The notes under the pieces are model-generated. The model worked only from the letters and a program-made list of their open reading frames with translations, did not search any database and was not told the origin of the DNA. Source: Pseudonocardia cypriaca (GTDB lineage: Bacteria; Actinomycetota; Actinomycetes; Mycobacteriales; Pseudonocardiaceae). Taken from it: a stretch of DNA of 64,000 nucleotides. The stretch is taken from contig NZ_VFPH01000001.1 in NCBI RefSeq assembly GCF_006717045.1, positions 2,170,001 through 2,234,000 on the forward strand. The letters run 5' to 3'. The position numbers and the translations under genes are program-made. This document shows positions 8,491 to 15,987 of this stretch, in pieces; position 1 is the first letter of the stretch; each line of letters starts with the position of its first letter.

Positions 8491-9921
8491 ATGGCTCCGA
8501 TGTTGAAGCAAGCCTTCCGGCGCAAACCGGTCGAACTGATGGCCGCGGAGACCGGGGTCGACGGCCACGGTGGTGGGCAGCTGGCCCGCACGATCGGGCT
8601 GTTCCCGCTCACGATGATCGGGGTCGGTGCGACGATCGGGACGGGCATCTTCTTCATCCTGAGCGAGGCGGTGCCGGTGGCCGGGCCGGCGGTGGTCTGG
8701 TCGTTCGTGATCGCCGGGGTCGTCGCGGGCCTCACGGCGCTGTGCTACGCGGAGCTGGCGAGCGCGGTCCCGGTGTCGGGGTCGTCGTACTCGTACGCGT
8801 ACGCGACGCTCGGGGAGGTGGTCGCCATGGGGGTGGCGGCGTGCCTGCTGCTCGAGTACGGGGTGTCGGGTGCTGCGGTGGCGGTCGGCTGGTCGCAGTA
8901 CCTCAACCAGCTGCTGGGCAACCTGTTCGGCATCCAGATCCCCGACGCGCTGTCGCAGTCGCCGGAGGGTGGCGGGCTGATCAACCTGCCTGCGGTCGTG
9001 CTCATCGCGCTGTGCGCGCTGCTGCTGATCCGAGGCGCGAGCGAGTCGGCGACGGTCAACGCGATCATGGTTGTGATCAAGCTCGCCGTGCTGGTGATGT
9101 TCGTCGTCATCGGCATCACGGGCTGGAACAGCGACAACCTCGCCGACTTCGCGCCGTTCGGGGTCGCGGGTGTCACGGGTGCCGCCGGGATCATCTTCTT
9201 CGCCTTCGTCGGCCTCGACGCGGTGTCGACCGCGGGGGAGGAGGTGAAGAACCCGCGGCGGACGATGCCCATCGCCATCATGCTCGCGTTGCTCATCGTC
9301 ACGTCCGTCTACGTGGCGGTCGCCCTGGTCGCCGTCGGGGCGCAGCAGCAGGCCCGGTTCGAGGGGCAGGAGGCCGGGCTCGCCGCCATCCTGGAGGACG
9401 TGGTCGGCGCCAGCTGGCCGGGCACCGTCCTCGCGGCAGGCGCCATAGTCTCGATCTTCAGCGTCACCCTCGTGGTGATCTACGGCCAGACCCGCATCCT
9501 GTTCGCGATCGGCCGAGACGGGATGCTGCCGAAGTTCTTCCAGCAGGTGAACGCCCGCACCAGGACTCCGGTGAACAACACGATCGTCGTCGCGCTCGCC
9601 GTCGCGCTGCTCGCGGGGTTCCTGCCGATCAACTTCCTCGCCGAGATGACGAGCATCGGCACCCTGGTGGCGTTCCTCGTCGTCTCCATCGGCGTGATCA
9701 TCCTGCGGCGCACGGCACCCGACCTGCCCCGCGGCTTCCGCGTGCCCGGCTACCCGGTCACGCCGATCCTGTCGGTCCTGGGCTGTCTCTGGATCATCAA
9801 CAGCCTGAGACCGATCACGATCGCGGTCTTCGCGATCTGGGTGGCGGTCGTGCTGGTCTGGTACTTCACCTACGGGATCCGCAACTCGCGGCTCCGCACC
9901 GGCCACCGGGACGCGTCATGA
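8491..9921 (+). CDS. APC-superfamily amino acid permease
   Basis: A 476-residue membrane protein with about 12 hydrophobic segments. The first helix carries the APC signature GVGATIGTGIFF, and the loop after TM6 contains GEEVKNPRRTMP, typical of cationic amino acid/APC transporters. AGGAG five bases before the ATG fixes the start. The stop overlaps the next ATG (ATGA), so it is coupled to the tandem universal stress protein. Such permease-Usp pairs suggest regulation of uptake by nucleotide status. Substrate unknown; an amino acid or amine is likely. Confidence 0.88.
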   Translation: MAPMLKQAFRRKPVELMAAETGVDGHGGGQLARTIGLFPLTMIGVGATIGTGIFFILSEAVPVAGPAVVWSFVIAGVVAGLTALCYAELASAVPVSGSSYSYAYATLGEVVAMGVAACLLLEYGVSGAAVAVGWSQYLNQLLGNLFGIQIPDALSQSPEGGGLINLPAVVLIALCALLLIRGASESATVNAIMVVIKLAVLVMFVVIGITGWNSDNLADFAPFGVAGVTGAAGIIFFAFVGLDAVSTAGEEVKNPRRTMPIAIMLALLIVTSVYVAVALVAVGAQQQARFEGQEAGLAAILEDVVGASWPGTVLAAGAIVSIFSVTLVVIYGQTRILFAIGRDGMLPKFFQQVNARTRTPVNNTIVVALAVALLAGFLPINFLAEMTSIGTLVAFLVVSIGVIILRRTAPDLPRGFRVPGYPVTPILSVLGCLWIINSLRPITIAVFAIWVAVVLVWYFTYGIRNSRLRTGHRDAS

Positions 9922-10838
9922 CGGTCCTCGTCGGGCTGCCCCGCGACGAGCGGGCCGCGGCGGCCGTGCACCTCGGCCTGATGCTCGCCCGCTCGCTGGA
10001 CGAGGACCTCCTCTTCTGCACGGTGGTGCCGCCGCCGTGGCCACCGGGGATGGCGCGGGTCGACGCCGAGTACCAGGAGTACCTCGACAGCAGCGCGCAG
10101 GAGACGATCGAGGAGGCGCGGCGCCTGGTGCCCGGTGACCGCAGTGCCGCCTTCGTGGTCGCGAGAGCGCGGTCGACGTCCGCGGGCCTCCTCGAGGTCG
10201 CCCGGGAGCACGGCGCCCGCCTGCTCGTGCTCGGCTCGTCCACCGCGGGGGTGCTCGGCCGCGTCGCGTTCGGCAGCGTCGCGGACCGGTTGCTGCACAG
10301 CTCGCCGCTCCCGGTGGTGCTCGGCCCGCGCGGGTTCCGCTGCCGGCCCGACGCCACGGTTCGGCGGGTGACGGCTGCGTTCGGCGCCACCGATGGTGCC
10401 GACGAGCTGGTCGTCGCCGTCGCAGGCGTGGCCGCGCGGGCGAAGGCCGCCCTGCGCGTCGCGTCGTTCGCCGTGCGCCCGCGCACACCGCTCACCGCCG
10501 GGATCGGCTCGCGCGCCGAGGACGCCGTGGTGCGCGAGTGGACCGCGGACGTCGAACGGTCCCAGCGCGCCGTCCTGGAGCAGGTCGAGAAGCTGCCGCG
10601 GCAGCCGTCGGCGATCGAGGCGGCGGTGGGCCACGGCAGCGACTGGGCGGCCGCGATCGAGGACATCGGGTGGGACGACGGCGACCTCCTCGCCGTCGGG
10701 TCGAGCACCGCGGGGCCGCTGGAGCACGTGTTCATCGGCTCCCGGTCGTCGCGGATCGTCCGGCACTCGCCGGTGCCGGTGGTCGTGGTGCCGCGCGGTG
10801 CGCTCAGAGCGCTCGCCGACCGCGCGGAACAGGGGTGA
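9918..10838 (+). CDS. Universal stress protein, two tandem UspA domains
   Basis: At 306 residues it holds two UspA-like domains: roughly 1-140, ending with LLHSSPLPVVLGP, and 150-300, ending with IVRHSPVPVVVVPRG. Both have the G-S-S/T-type ATP-binding loops (GSSTAGVLGRVAFGS and GSSTAGPLEHVFIGS). These cytoplasmic proteins bind ATP or other nucleotides and modulate stress responses or partner proteins. It overlaps the upstream permease by four bases, suggesting that it tunes the transporter. Followed at once by the convergent GAF-LytTR regulator. Confidence 0.88.
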   Translation: MTVLVGLPRDERAAAAVHLGLMLARSLDEDLLFCTVVPPPWPPGMARVDAEYQEYLDSSAQETIEEARRLVPGDRSAAFVVARARSTSAGLLEVAREHGARLLVLGSSTAGVLGRVAFGSVADRLLHSSPLPVVLGPRGFRCRPDATVRRVTAAFGATDGADELVVAVAGVAARAKAALRVASFAVRPRTPLTAGIGSRAEDAVVREWTADVERSQRAVLEQVEKLPRQPSAIEAAVGHGSDWAAAIEDIGWDDGDLLAVGSSTAGPLEHVFIGSRSSRIVRHSPVPVVVVPRGALRALADRAEQG

Positions 10839-10843
10839 GCAGC

Positions 10844-12277
10844 TCAGAGCCCGAACGCCTGACGCAGCTGCGACGCGTGCCGGCGGGAGACCGGCACGGT
10901 CTCGCGGGAGCGGGCGTCGGTGGCGAGGAACAGCGCGCCCTTGAAGCCCTGCTCCACCTCGCGCACCCGACCGAGGTTCACCAGGAACCGGCGGTGGACG
11001 CGGAGGAAGCCCTTGTCCTCCAGTTGCTGTTCGAGCCGGTCGAGCCCTCTCGTGGCGGCCATGAGGCGTCCCTGGTCGGTGGTCAGCCACACCGTGTTGT
11101 GGTCGGCCTCCGCGTAGCGGATCTCCCGAGGGTCGAGCAGGACCCACCGATCGTCCCGGAGGCCGACGACCCGGCTCGGCAGCGGGCCGGTCGTGGCGGC
11201 GGGTACGAGGTACCCGGCCGGCTGGTCGCAGCCGGAACCGGCGGCCGACCCGAAGGCGAGCAGCATGCCGATGAGGTGGGTGCCGGTGAAGGCTGGCCGG
11301 ACCACGACCGGGACGGTGAGATCGAGGAAGGGCACGTGGACCTGCGTCGACCCGGTCCAGTCCGGGTCCTTCCCGGCCCGCTCCGCCGCCCGGCGCACCA
11401 GGACCGGCAGCGCGGAGAGCTGGGGTGTGAACCGGTGCGCGGGCGCGTACGCGGGCTGGTCGGCCGGGGTGCCCATCAGCACGGCGGCCTCGCTGTTGGC
11501 GAGCACGACGTTCCCGGCCAGGTCCACGGCGGCGAGCGGGGTGCCGGGTGCGACGCGGAGGTCGGCGAGGGCGGCCGCGAGCAGTGTGCCGCTGTGGTGG
11601 GCCCGCTTGCGCAGCTTGGCCTCGGTGGCCGCGGCCACCGTGCCCAGCCAGGGCAGCACGGCGTCCGCGGGCGATGACTTCCAGCAGGAGACGTTGAGCA
11701 CGGCGAGCGGCTCGTGGGTGACCACGTCGCGGACCGCGACCCCGGCGCACACCCAGCCCTGGAAACCCTGACACCAGTGCTCGGGGCCCCGCACCAGCAC
11801 CGGTCGGTGGCTCTCCAGCGCCGTGCCCATGCCGTTGGTGCCGCTCGCCCACTCCGACCAGGTCGACCACGGGGCGAGGTTGCTGTCGGCGGCCTGGTGC
11901 AGGATCCGCCTGCTGCCCCAGGTCGCCAGAATCCGGCCGTCGCCGTCGGCCACGGTGACCACGCCGTTCAGCCCGTCCACCTCGCGGGCCGCCGACGCCG
12001 CCATGCCTCCGAGCTCGGCGTACACGACGTCGTGGTCGATCGAGTGCGCGCCCACCTCGGCAGCCGGGGGTGCGCGGTCCAGGCGCGGGTCGACCTCGTA
12101 CTCCTCCCGGCACCGGTACCAGGACATGAGGATCTCCGGCCGCACCCCGTCCACCGACTCCGCTCCGGCGGCGAAGCGCTCCCAGGCCGCACTGGTGGTC
12201 CGCATGTCGTCGGCGGCGAGCGCCACGCCGCTCGTTGCGGGTGGTGCTCCGTTCGTTGGGCCCTCGGCGCCGTTCAT
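10844..12277 (-). CDS. GAF-domain regulator with C-terminal LytTR DNA-binding domain
   Basis: Residues about 40-220 resemble the AcoR-type N-terminus, starting with SWYRCREEYEVDP and then a GAF sensor (WSEWASGTNGMGTALESHRPV). A divergent middle domain follows. Residues about 370-477 are a LytTR domain (IRYAEADHNTVWLTTDQGR ... FLRVHRRFLVNLGRVREVE). The AAA+ and FIS parts of true AcoR activators are absent. It is divergent from the quinoprotein alcohol oxidation run with a 201-bp gap, so it most likely senses an alcohol or metabolite and controls that operon. The domain assignment is firm; the target is inferred. Confidence 0.85.
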   Translation of the reverse strand: MNGAEGPTNGAPPATSGVALAADDMRTTSAAWERFAAGAESVDGVRPEILMSWYRCREEYEVDPRLDRAPPAAEVGAHSIDHDVVYAELGGMAASAAREVDGLNGVVTVADGDGRILATWGSRRILHQAADSNLAPWSTWSEWASGTNGMGTALESHRPVLVRGPEHWCQGFQGWVCAGVAVRDVVTHEPLAVLNVSCWKSSPADAVLPWLGTVAAATEAKLRKRAHHSGTLLAAALADLRVAPGTPLAAVDLAGNVVLANSEAAVLMGTPADQPAYAPAHRFTPQLSALPVLVRRAAERAGKDPDWTGSTQVHVPFLDLTVPVVVRPAFTGTHLIGMLLAFGSAAGSGCDQPAGYLVPAATTGPLPSRVVGLRDDRWVLLDPREIRYAEADHNTVWLTTDQGRLMAATRGLDRLEQQLEDKGFLRVHRRFLVNLGRVREVEQGFKGALFLATDARSRETVPVSRRHASQLRQAFGL

Positions 12278-12478
12278 CCCATCCCCCTATGGGTGGCGGC
12301 TCGGAGCGATCCAGGATCAGCGATCACGTAGCGCGCAGCGAACGAACACCACCCGAATGAACGCCGCTCGAATGCCCTGCCGCCACATCAAGGCGCGACC
12401 AAGGCTAACGAGCAGGTGATGGCGCTCCTAGGGGCTGAACGCGCGACAGGGGACGACCACGACTGGGGGTACCGGCTC
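12278..12478 (+). promoter_or_regulatory. Divergent control region with three tandem 15-bp units
   Basis: The 201-bp gap between the GAF-LytTR gene and the dehydrogenase run must hold promoters for both. At 12339-12383 there are three consecutive 15-base units: CGAACGAACACCACC, CGAATGAACGCCGCT and the more degenerate CGAATGCCCTGCCGC. LytTR proteins bind direct repeats, so these are candidate operator units for the adjacent regulator. The usual LytTR spacing is nearer 21 bp, so the match is suggestive only. Confidence 0.45.
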
Positions 12479-13582
12479 ATGCGGGCGGTGGTGTACCGGA
12501 AGCCCTTCGACGTCGCGGTCGAGGAGGTCCCCGACCCGCGGATCGAGCACCCGAACGACGTGATCGTGCGGATCACCTCCACCGGGATCTCCGGCGCCGA
12601 TCTGCACGTGTACGAGGGCCGCACCGCGGCCGAGCCGGGCATCGTGTTCGGCCACGAGAACCTCGGGATCGTCGAGGACGTCGGCAGCGGCGTCACCGGC
12701 CTGGAGCAGGGCGATCGCGTCGTGATGCCGTTCAACATCGCGTGCGGCTTCTGCAGGAACTGCGTCGCAGGCCTGACCGGCTTCTGCCGGACGTTGAACC
12801 CGCAGGGCGTGGCGCTCGGACTGTGCGGAAATTCCGCGATCGCGCCCTATCCGGGAGGTCAGGGCGAGTACCTGCGCGTGCCCTACGCCGACTTCAACTG
12901 CACGCCGCTGCCCCCTGGAATGGATCACGAGTCGGACTACGTCCTCCTCGCCGACGTCTTTCCCACCGGCTACCACGGATGTGAGCTCGCGGGCGTCCGC
13001 CCGGGGGAGACGGTCGCGGTCTTCGGTGCCGGATCCCTCGGCCTGATGGCCGCGTACTCCGCGCTGCTGCGTGGGGCGGCTCAGGTCTTCGCGGTCGACC
13101 GGGTGCCCGCGTGGCTCGCCACGGCCCGGGAGATGGGCGCGACCCCGATCGACTCCGCCGAGGCCGACCCGGTCCAGCAGATCAAGGACCTGACCGGAGG
13201 GGAGGGCACCGACCGGGGGGTCGACGCGTCGGGGCACCACGTCGCAGGCGCGGCTCCGGACCAGGTGCTGAACCAGCTCGTGCAGGTCGTGCGGCCCGCC
13301 GGCTCGCTCGGGGTGCCCGGGTACTGCGTGCCGCCGGATCCGGGCCGGCTGCCGCTATCCCTCGACGCGGTGTTCGAGAAAGGCCTGCGCCTCGGCACCG
13401 GCCAGGCGAACGTCAAGCGCTACAACCGGCAGCTGCGCGACCTGATCGTGCAGGGCCGGGCGAGACCCGGATTCGTCGTGTCCCACGAGCTGCCGCTCAG
13501 CGAGGCGCCCACCGCCTACGAGAGCGTCGAGCGGCAGGCCGAGGGCTACACGAAGGTCATTCTCAAACCCGAAGCAGCTTGA
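12479..13582 (+). CDS. Zinc-dependent dehydrogenase of the GSH-independent formaldehyde dehydrogenase type
   Basis: A 367-residue medium-chain dehydrogenase. It has GHENLG (His/Glu of the zinc site), the four-cysteine structural zinc lobe (ACGFCRNC...GFC), PFN-ACG and YPGGQGEYLRVPYADFN, all typical of glutathione-independent formaldehyde dehydrogenases, and a Rossmann loop GAGSLGLMAA. The usual catalytic-zinc cysteine (ICGSD in the family) reads ISGAD, with Ser38, so the metal site is altered. First gene of the run leading into the quinoprotein and pqq genes; it probably oxidises the aldehyde they make, or an alcohol. The start is the ATG after GGGGGT. Confidence 0.82.
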   Translation: MRAVVYRKPFDVAVEEVPDPRIEHPNDVIVRITSTGISGADLHVYEGRTAAEPGIVFGHENLGIVEDVGSGVTGLEQGDRVVMPFNIACGFCRNCVAGLTGFCRTLNPQGVALGLCGNSAIAPYPGGQGEYLRVPYADFNCTPLPPGMDHESDYVLLADVFPTGYHGCELAGVRPGETVAVFGAGSLGLMAAYSALLRGAAQVFAVDRVPAWLATAREMGATPIDSAEADPVQQIKDLTGGEGTDRGVDASGHHVAGAAPDQVLNQLVQVVRPAGSLGVPGYCVPPDPGRLPLSLDAVFEKGLRLGTGQANVKRYNRQLRDLIVQGRARPGFVVSHELPLSEAPTAYESVERQAEGYTKVILKPEAA

Positions 13583-13623
13583 CGGCAATTTCGACAAGAG
13601 TTCCGAATGAGGAGGTGGAGCCG

Positions 13624-14088
13624 GTGACGAGTACCGCGCAGGAGCGTACAGCCCTGCTTGGCAAACTCGGCCTGGATGGCCAGAACAAGGCGGCATTGGG
13701 CCGCGTGCTGGCGACCGGAAACATTGCGCAGGCCACGGAAAGAAGCGACGGCCGGATGGAGGCGACGGTCCGGATCAACCCGGACGAGCTGGTCTGGGAC
13801 CCCTCGGTCCTGGTCCTTCCTCACGGCGGGGATCTCGAGCTCACGCTCATCAACGACGACCTGAACACGCATTGCGCGCTGCTGCCGAGCAATGGCGACC
13901 GGAAGTTCATCTGGCTGGTCAACCATTCCCGGGGGCGGGCGACGCTCAACCTCGACGGACCGGGCTACTACTGGTTCAGCTCGCCGACCGGGAACGACGA
14001 GGGCCGGGGACTCACCGGCGCGATCGTCGTACTCGGCGAAGTTCCACCGGAGGCTCGACTCGACCGGCCCGAACAGCCACGGCCATAG
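13624..14088 (+). CDS. Cupredoxin-like PQQ-associated protein lacking copper ligands
   Basis: A 154-residue protein with a GTG start six bases after GGAGGTG. Residues 45-139 look like a cupredoxin beta-sandwich (VLPHGGDLELTLIND, H83, and GPGYYWFSSPTGNDEGRGLTG spread over 112-132). In true cupredoxins that last loop holds Cys, His and Met; here the positions are occupied by Phe/Ser, Asn and Leu, so a type-1 copper site is not possible. No signal peptide. I believe it belongs to the family named after MSMEG_3727 (PQQ-associated protein), always found next to a PQQ dehydrogenase. It lies 15 bases before that enzyme; probably a subunit or chaperone. Confidence 0.72.
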   Translation: MTSTAQERTALLGKLGLDGQNKAALGRVLATGNIAQATERSDGRMEATVRINPDELVWDPSVLVLPHGGDLELTLINDDLNTHCALLPSNGDRKFIWLVNHSRGRATLNLDGPGYYWFSSPTGNDEGRGLTGAIVVLGEVPPEARLDRPEQPRP

Positions 14089-14103
14089 GAAGGAGGAGAG
14101 GAC

Positions 14104-15801
14104 ATGACGACCGCTGATTACGTCGACGCGGGCGAGGCCATCAACCAGGGACTCCTCAACTACAAGACGCCGGGCGCGGATATTGCGCCACCGGTGGTGG
14201 CAGAAGTCACCTACGACCGCATCCTCAACGCCCGTGAGGAGCCGCAGAACTGGCTCACCTACTACGGGGCGTACAACGGGCAGCGCTTCAGCCCGCTGGA
14301 CCAGGTCAACACGGAGAACATCAAGCGGCTCACCCCGGCATGGGTGTTCCAGGCCGGCACGAGCGGACTGATCGCGGGTGCGTCCACGTACTCGTTCGAG
14401 GCCACCCCGATCGTCGTCGACGGGGTGATGTTCGTATCCGGCTGGGACGGCTGGGTATGGGCCCTCGACGCGAAGTCGGGGGTGGAGATCTGGCGCTACA
14501 AGCACGCGATCCCGTTCGACGTGTCGCTGTGCTGCGGGAACGTGAACCGCGGCGTCGCCGTGGCCAAGGGGAAGGTCTTCTTCGTCACCGCGAACGCCCA
14601 CGTCCTCGCGCTCGACGCCACCAACGGCAAGCGCGTCTGGGACAAGACCTACGGCGACGTGCGGGCCGGTGAGAGCGCCACGGTCGCCCCGCTGGTCGTG
14701 AAGAACCTCGTCATCGTCGGCAGCTCCGGCGGCGAGTTCGGCGTACGCGGCCACCTCGACGCCTTCGACGTCGACTCCGGCGAGCACCAGTGGCGCTGCT
14801 ACATGGTGCCGAAGCCCGGTGAGCCCGGCTCCGAGACGTGGCCCGACGGCGAGGCATGGCAGCGCGGCGGCGCGAACTGCTGGCTCACCAGCACCTTCGA
14901 CGCCGAGACCAACCTGCTGTACGTGGGCACCGGCAACCCGGCGCCCGACTTCGACGGCGAGGTCCGGGAGGGCGACAACCTCTTCACAGACAGCGTCGTC
15001 GCCGTCGACGTCGACAGCGGCCAGATCCGCTGGCACTACCAGTGCACCCCGCACGACGTGTGGGACTACGACAGCATCGCCGAGTGCATCCTGTTCGAGC
15101 ACGAGGACCGCAAGCTGCTCGGGCACTTCGACAAGAACGGCTACTTCTTCGTGCTGGACCGCACCAACGGTGAGCGGGTCAGCATCACGCCCTTCGTGGA
15201 CCGGATCACGTGGGGGGCGATCACCCGGGAAGGCCAGGTGACGGCCAAGGTCTACCCCGACAAGGAGGGCGAACCGGTCCACTTCTACCCGGGACCGGCC
15301 GGTGCCAAGGAATGGACGCACGCGTCCTACAGCCCTCGGACCGGGCTCTTCTACGTGCCGGTGCAGGACACCGGGGCGACCGCCACCCGGCGGCGCCGGG
15401 AGTTCAAGGAGAGCATCCCCTACTGGGGCGCGGGCGTTCAGGTGGACATCGAGGACATGGCGGGGTCCATCAGCGCGTTCGACGCGAACGGCGACGAGAA
15501 GTGGCGCTACCGCAACGACCTGCCGATGTGCGCGTCGACGTTGGCCACTGCCGGCGACCTGGTGTTCGCCGGTAAGCCGACCGGCGAGTTCATCGCGCTG
15601 GACGCCAACACCGGCGAGCAGCTGTGGCAGTTCCAGTGCGGCAGCGGCCACCACAGCAGCCCTTCGACCTACAGCGTGGACGGACGGCAGTACGTCGCCG
15701 TGCCGGTCGGCTGGGGCGGATGGGCCGAGGGGTTCCTGCCCGGAATGCTCGGCGCGGGCCACGGCAGCGCGCTCATCACCTTCGCACTCCCCGAGGAGTG
15801 A
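14104..15801 (+). CDS. PQQ-dependent alcohol dehydrogenase, predicted lanthanide type, no signal peptide
   Basis: A 565-residue quinoprotein beta-propeller with repeated W-motifs such as GWDGWVWALDAKSG. It has the adjacent-cysteine pair C143-C144 of methanol dehydrogenases, metal ligands E211 (GGEFGVRG) and N278 (GTGNP), and the catalytic Asp321 in PHDVWDYDS; Asp323, two residues on, is the extra ligand that marks XoxF/ExaF-type lanthanide enzymes (Ala in the calcium enzyme MxaF). There is no haem-c domain. The N-terminus (MTTADYVDAGEAINQ) is hydrophilic, and an in-frame stop 15 bases upstream rules out a missed signal sequence. GGAAGGAGGAG precedes the ATG. The exact alcohol is unknown. Confidence 0.9.
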   Translation: MTTADYVDAGEAINQGLLNYKTPGADIAPPVVAEVTYDRILNAREEPQNWLTYYGAYNGQRFSPLDQVNTENIKRLTPAWVFQAGTSGLIAGASTYSFEATPIVVDGVMFVSGWDGWVWALDAKSGVEIWRYKHAIPFDVSLCCGNVNRGVAVAKGKVFFVTANAHVLALDATNGKRVWDKTYGDVRAGESATVAPLVVKNLVIVGSSGGEFGVRGHLDAFDVDSGEHQWRCYMVPKPGEPGSETWPDGEAWQRGGANCWLTSTFDAETNLLYVGTGNPAPDFDGEVREGDNLFTDSVVAVDVDSGQIRWHYQCTPHDVWDYDSIAECILFEHEDRKLLGHFDKNGYFFVLDRTNGERVSITPFVDRITWGAITREGQVTAKVYPDKEGEPVHFYPGPAGAKEWTHASYSPRTGLFYVPVQDTGATATRRRREFKESIPYWGAGVQVDIEDMAGSISAFDANGDEKWRYRNDLPMCASTLATAGDLVFAGKPTGEFIALDANTGEQLWQFQCGSGHHSSPSTYSVDGRQYVAVPVGWGGWAEGFLPGMLGAGHGSALITFALPEE

Positions 15802-15842
15802 GTCGGCGAATCGTGAAACAGCGACCGAAAGGAGGTGACCCT

Positions 15843-15932
15843 GTGGAGCTCGCTGAATGGGAGACCCCCGAGTTCGAGGAATTCGCGTGCGCACCCGAGG
15901 TGACGATGTACGTCGCTCGGATGGACGACTGA
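15843..15932 (+). CDS. pqqA: PQQ precursor peptide PqqA
   Basis: A 29-residue peptide with a GTG start behind a near-perfect ribosome site (AAAGGAGGTGA). It contains the invariant Glu and Tyr that PqqE crosslinks, E19 and Y23 in EVTMY, plus the N-terminal WETPEF pattern seen in PqqA peptides. It sits between the quinoprotein and pqqB, its usual place. The very strong ribosome site and the hairpin just downstream fit the high dose of precursor needed. Confidence 0.93.
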   Translation: MELAEWETPEFEEFACAPEVTMYVARMDD

Positions 15933-15942
15933 AACGGGTTCT

Positions 15943-15968
15943 GGGGGACGTCGGCAGCGGCGTCCCCC
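15943..15968 (+). promoter_or_regulatory. Hairpin between pqqA and pqqB (possible attenuator)
   Basis: GGGGGACG pairs with CGTCCCCC around a 10-base loop, 10 bases after the pqqA stop and 19 before the pqqB start. Stem-loops here in other bacteria raise the pqqA to pqqB-E transcript ratio. The CCCCC arm could also pair with the GGAGGGGG just before pqqB, so it might affect translation too. The hairpin is seen; the role is inferred. Confidence 0.5.
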
Positions 15969-15987
15969 GAGGAGGGGGACTCCGACG

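Noticed and set aside
8359..9906. Minus-strand frame rich in Asp, Arg and His over the APC permease
   Set aside because: Typical antisense of hydrophobic codons; the sense strand has clear APC signatures.
13111..13623. Extension of the cupredoxin-like gene upstream through the dehydrogenase to gain a signal peptide
   Set aside because: The open frame there is an out-of-frame reading of the dehydrogenase, Arg/Ala-rich with no hydrophobic core; the GTG with a strong ribosome site is the natural start.
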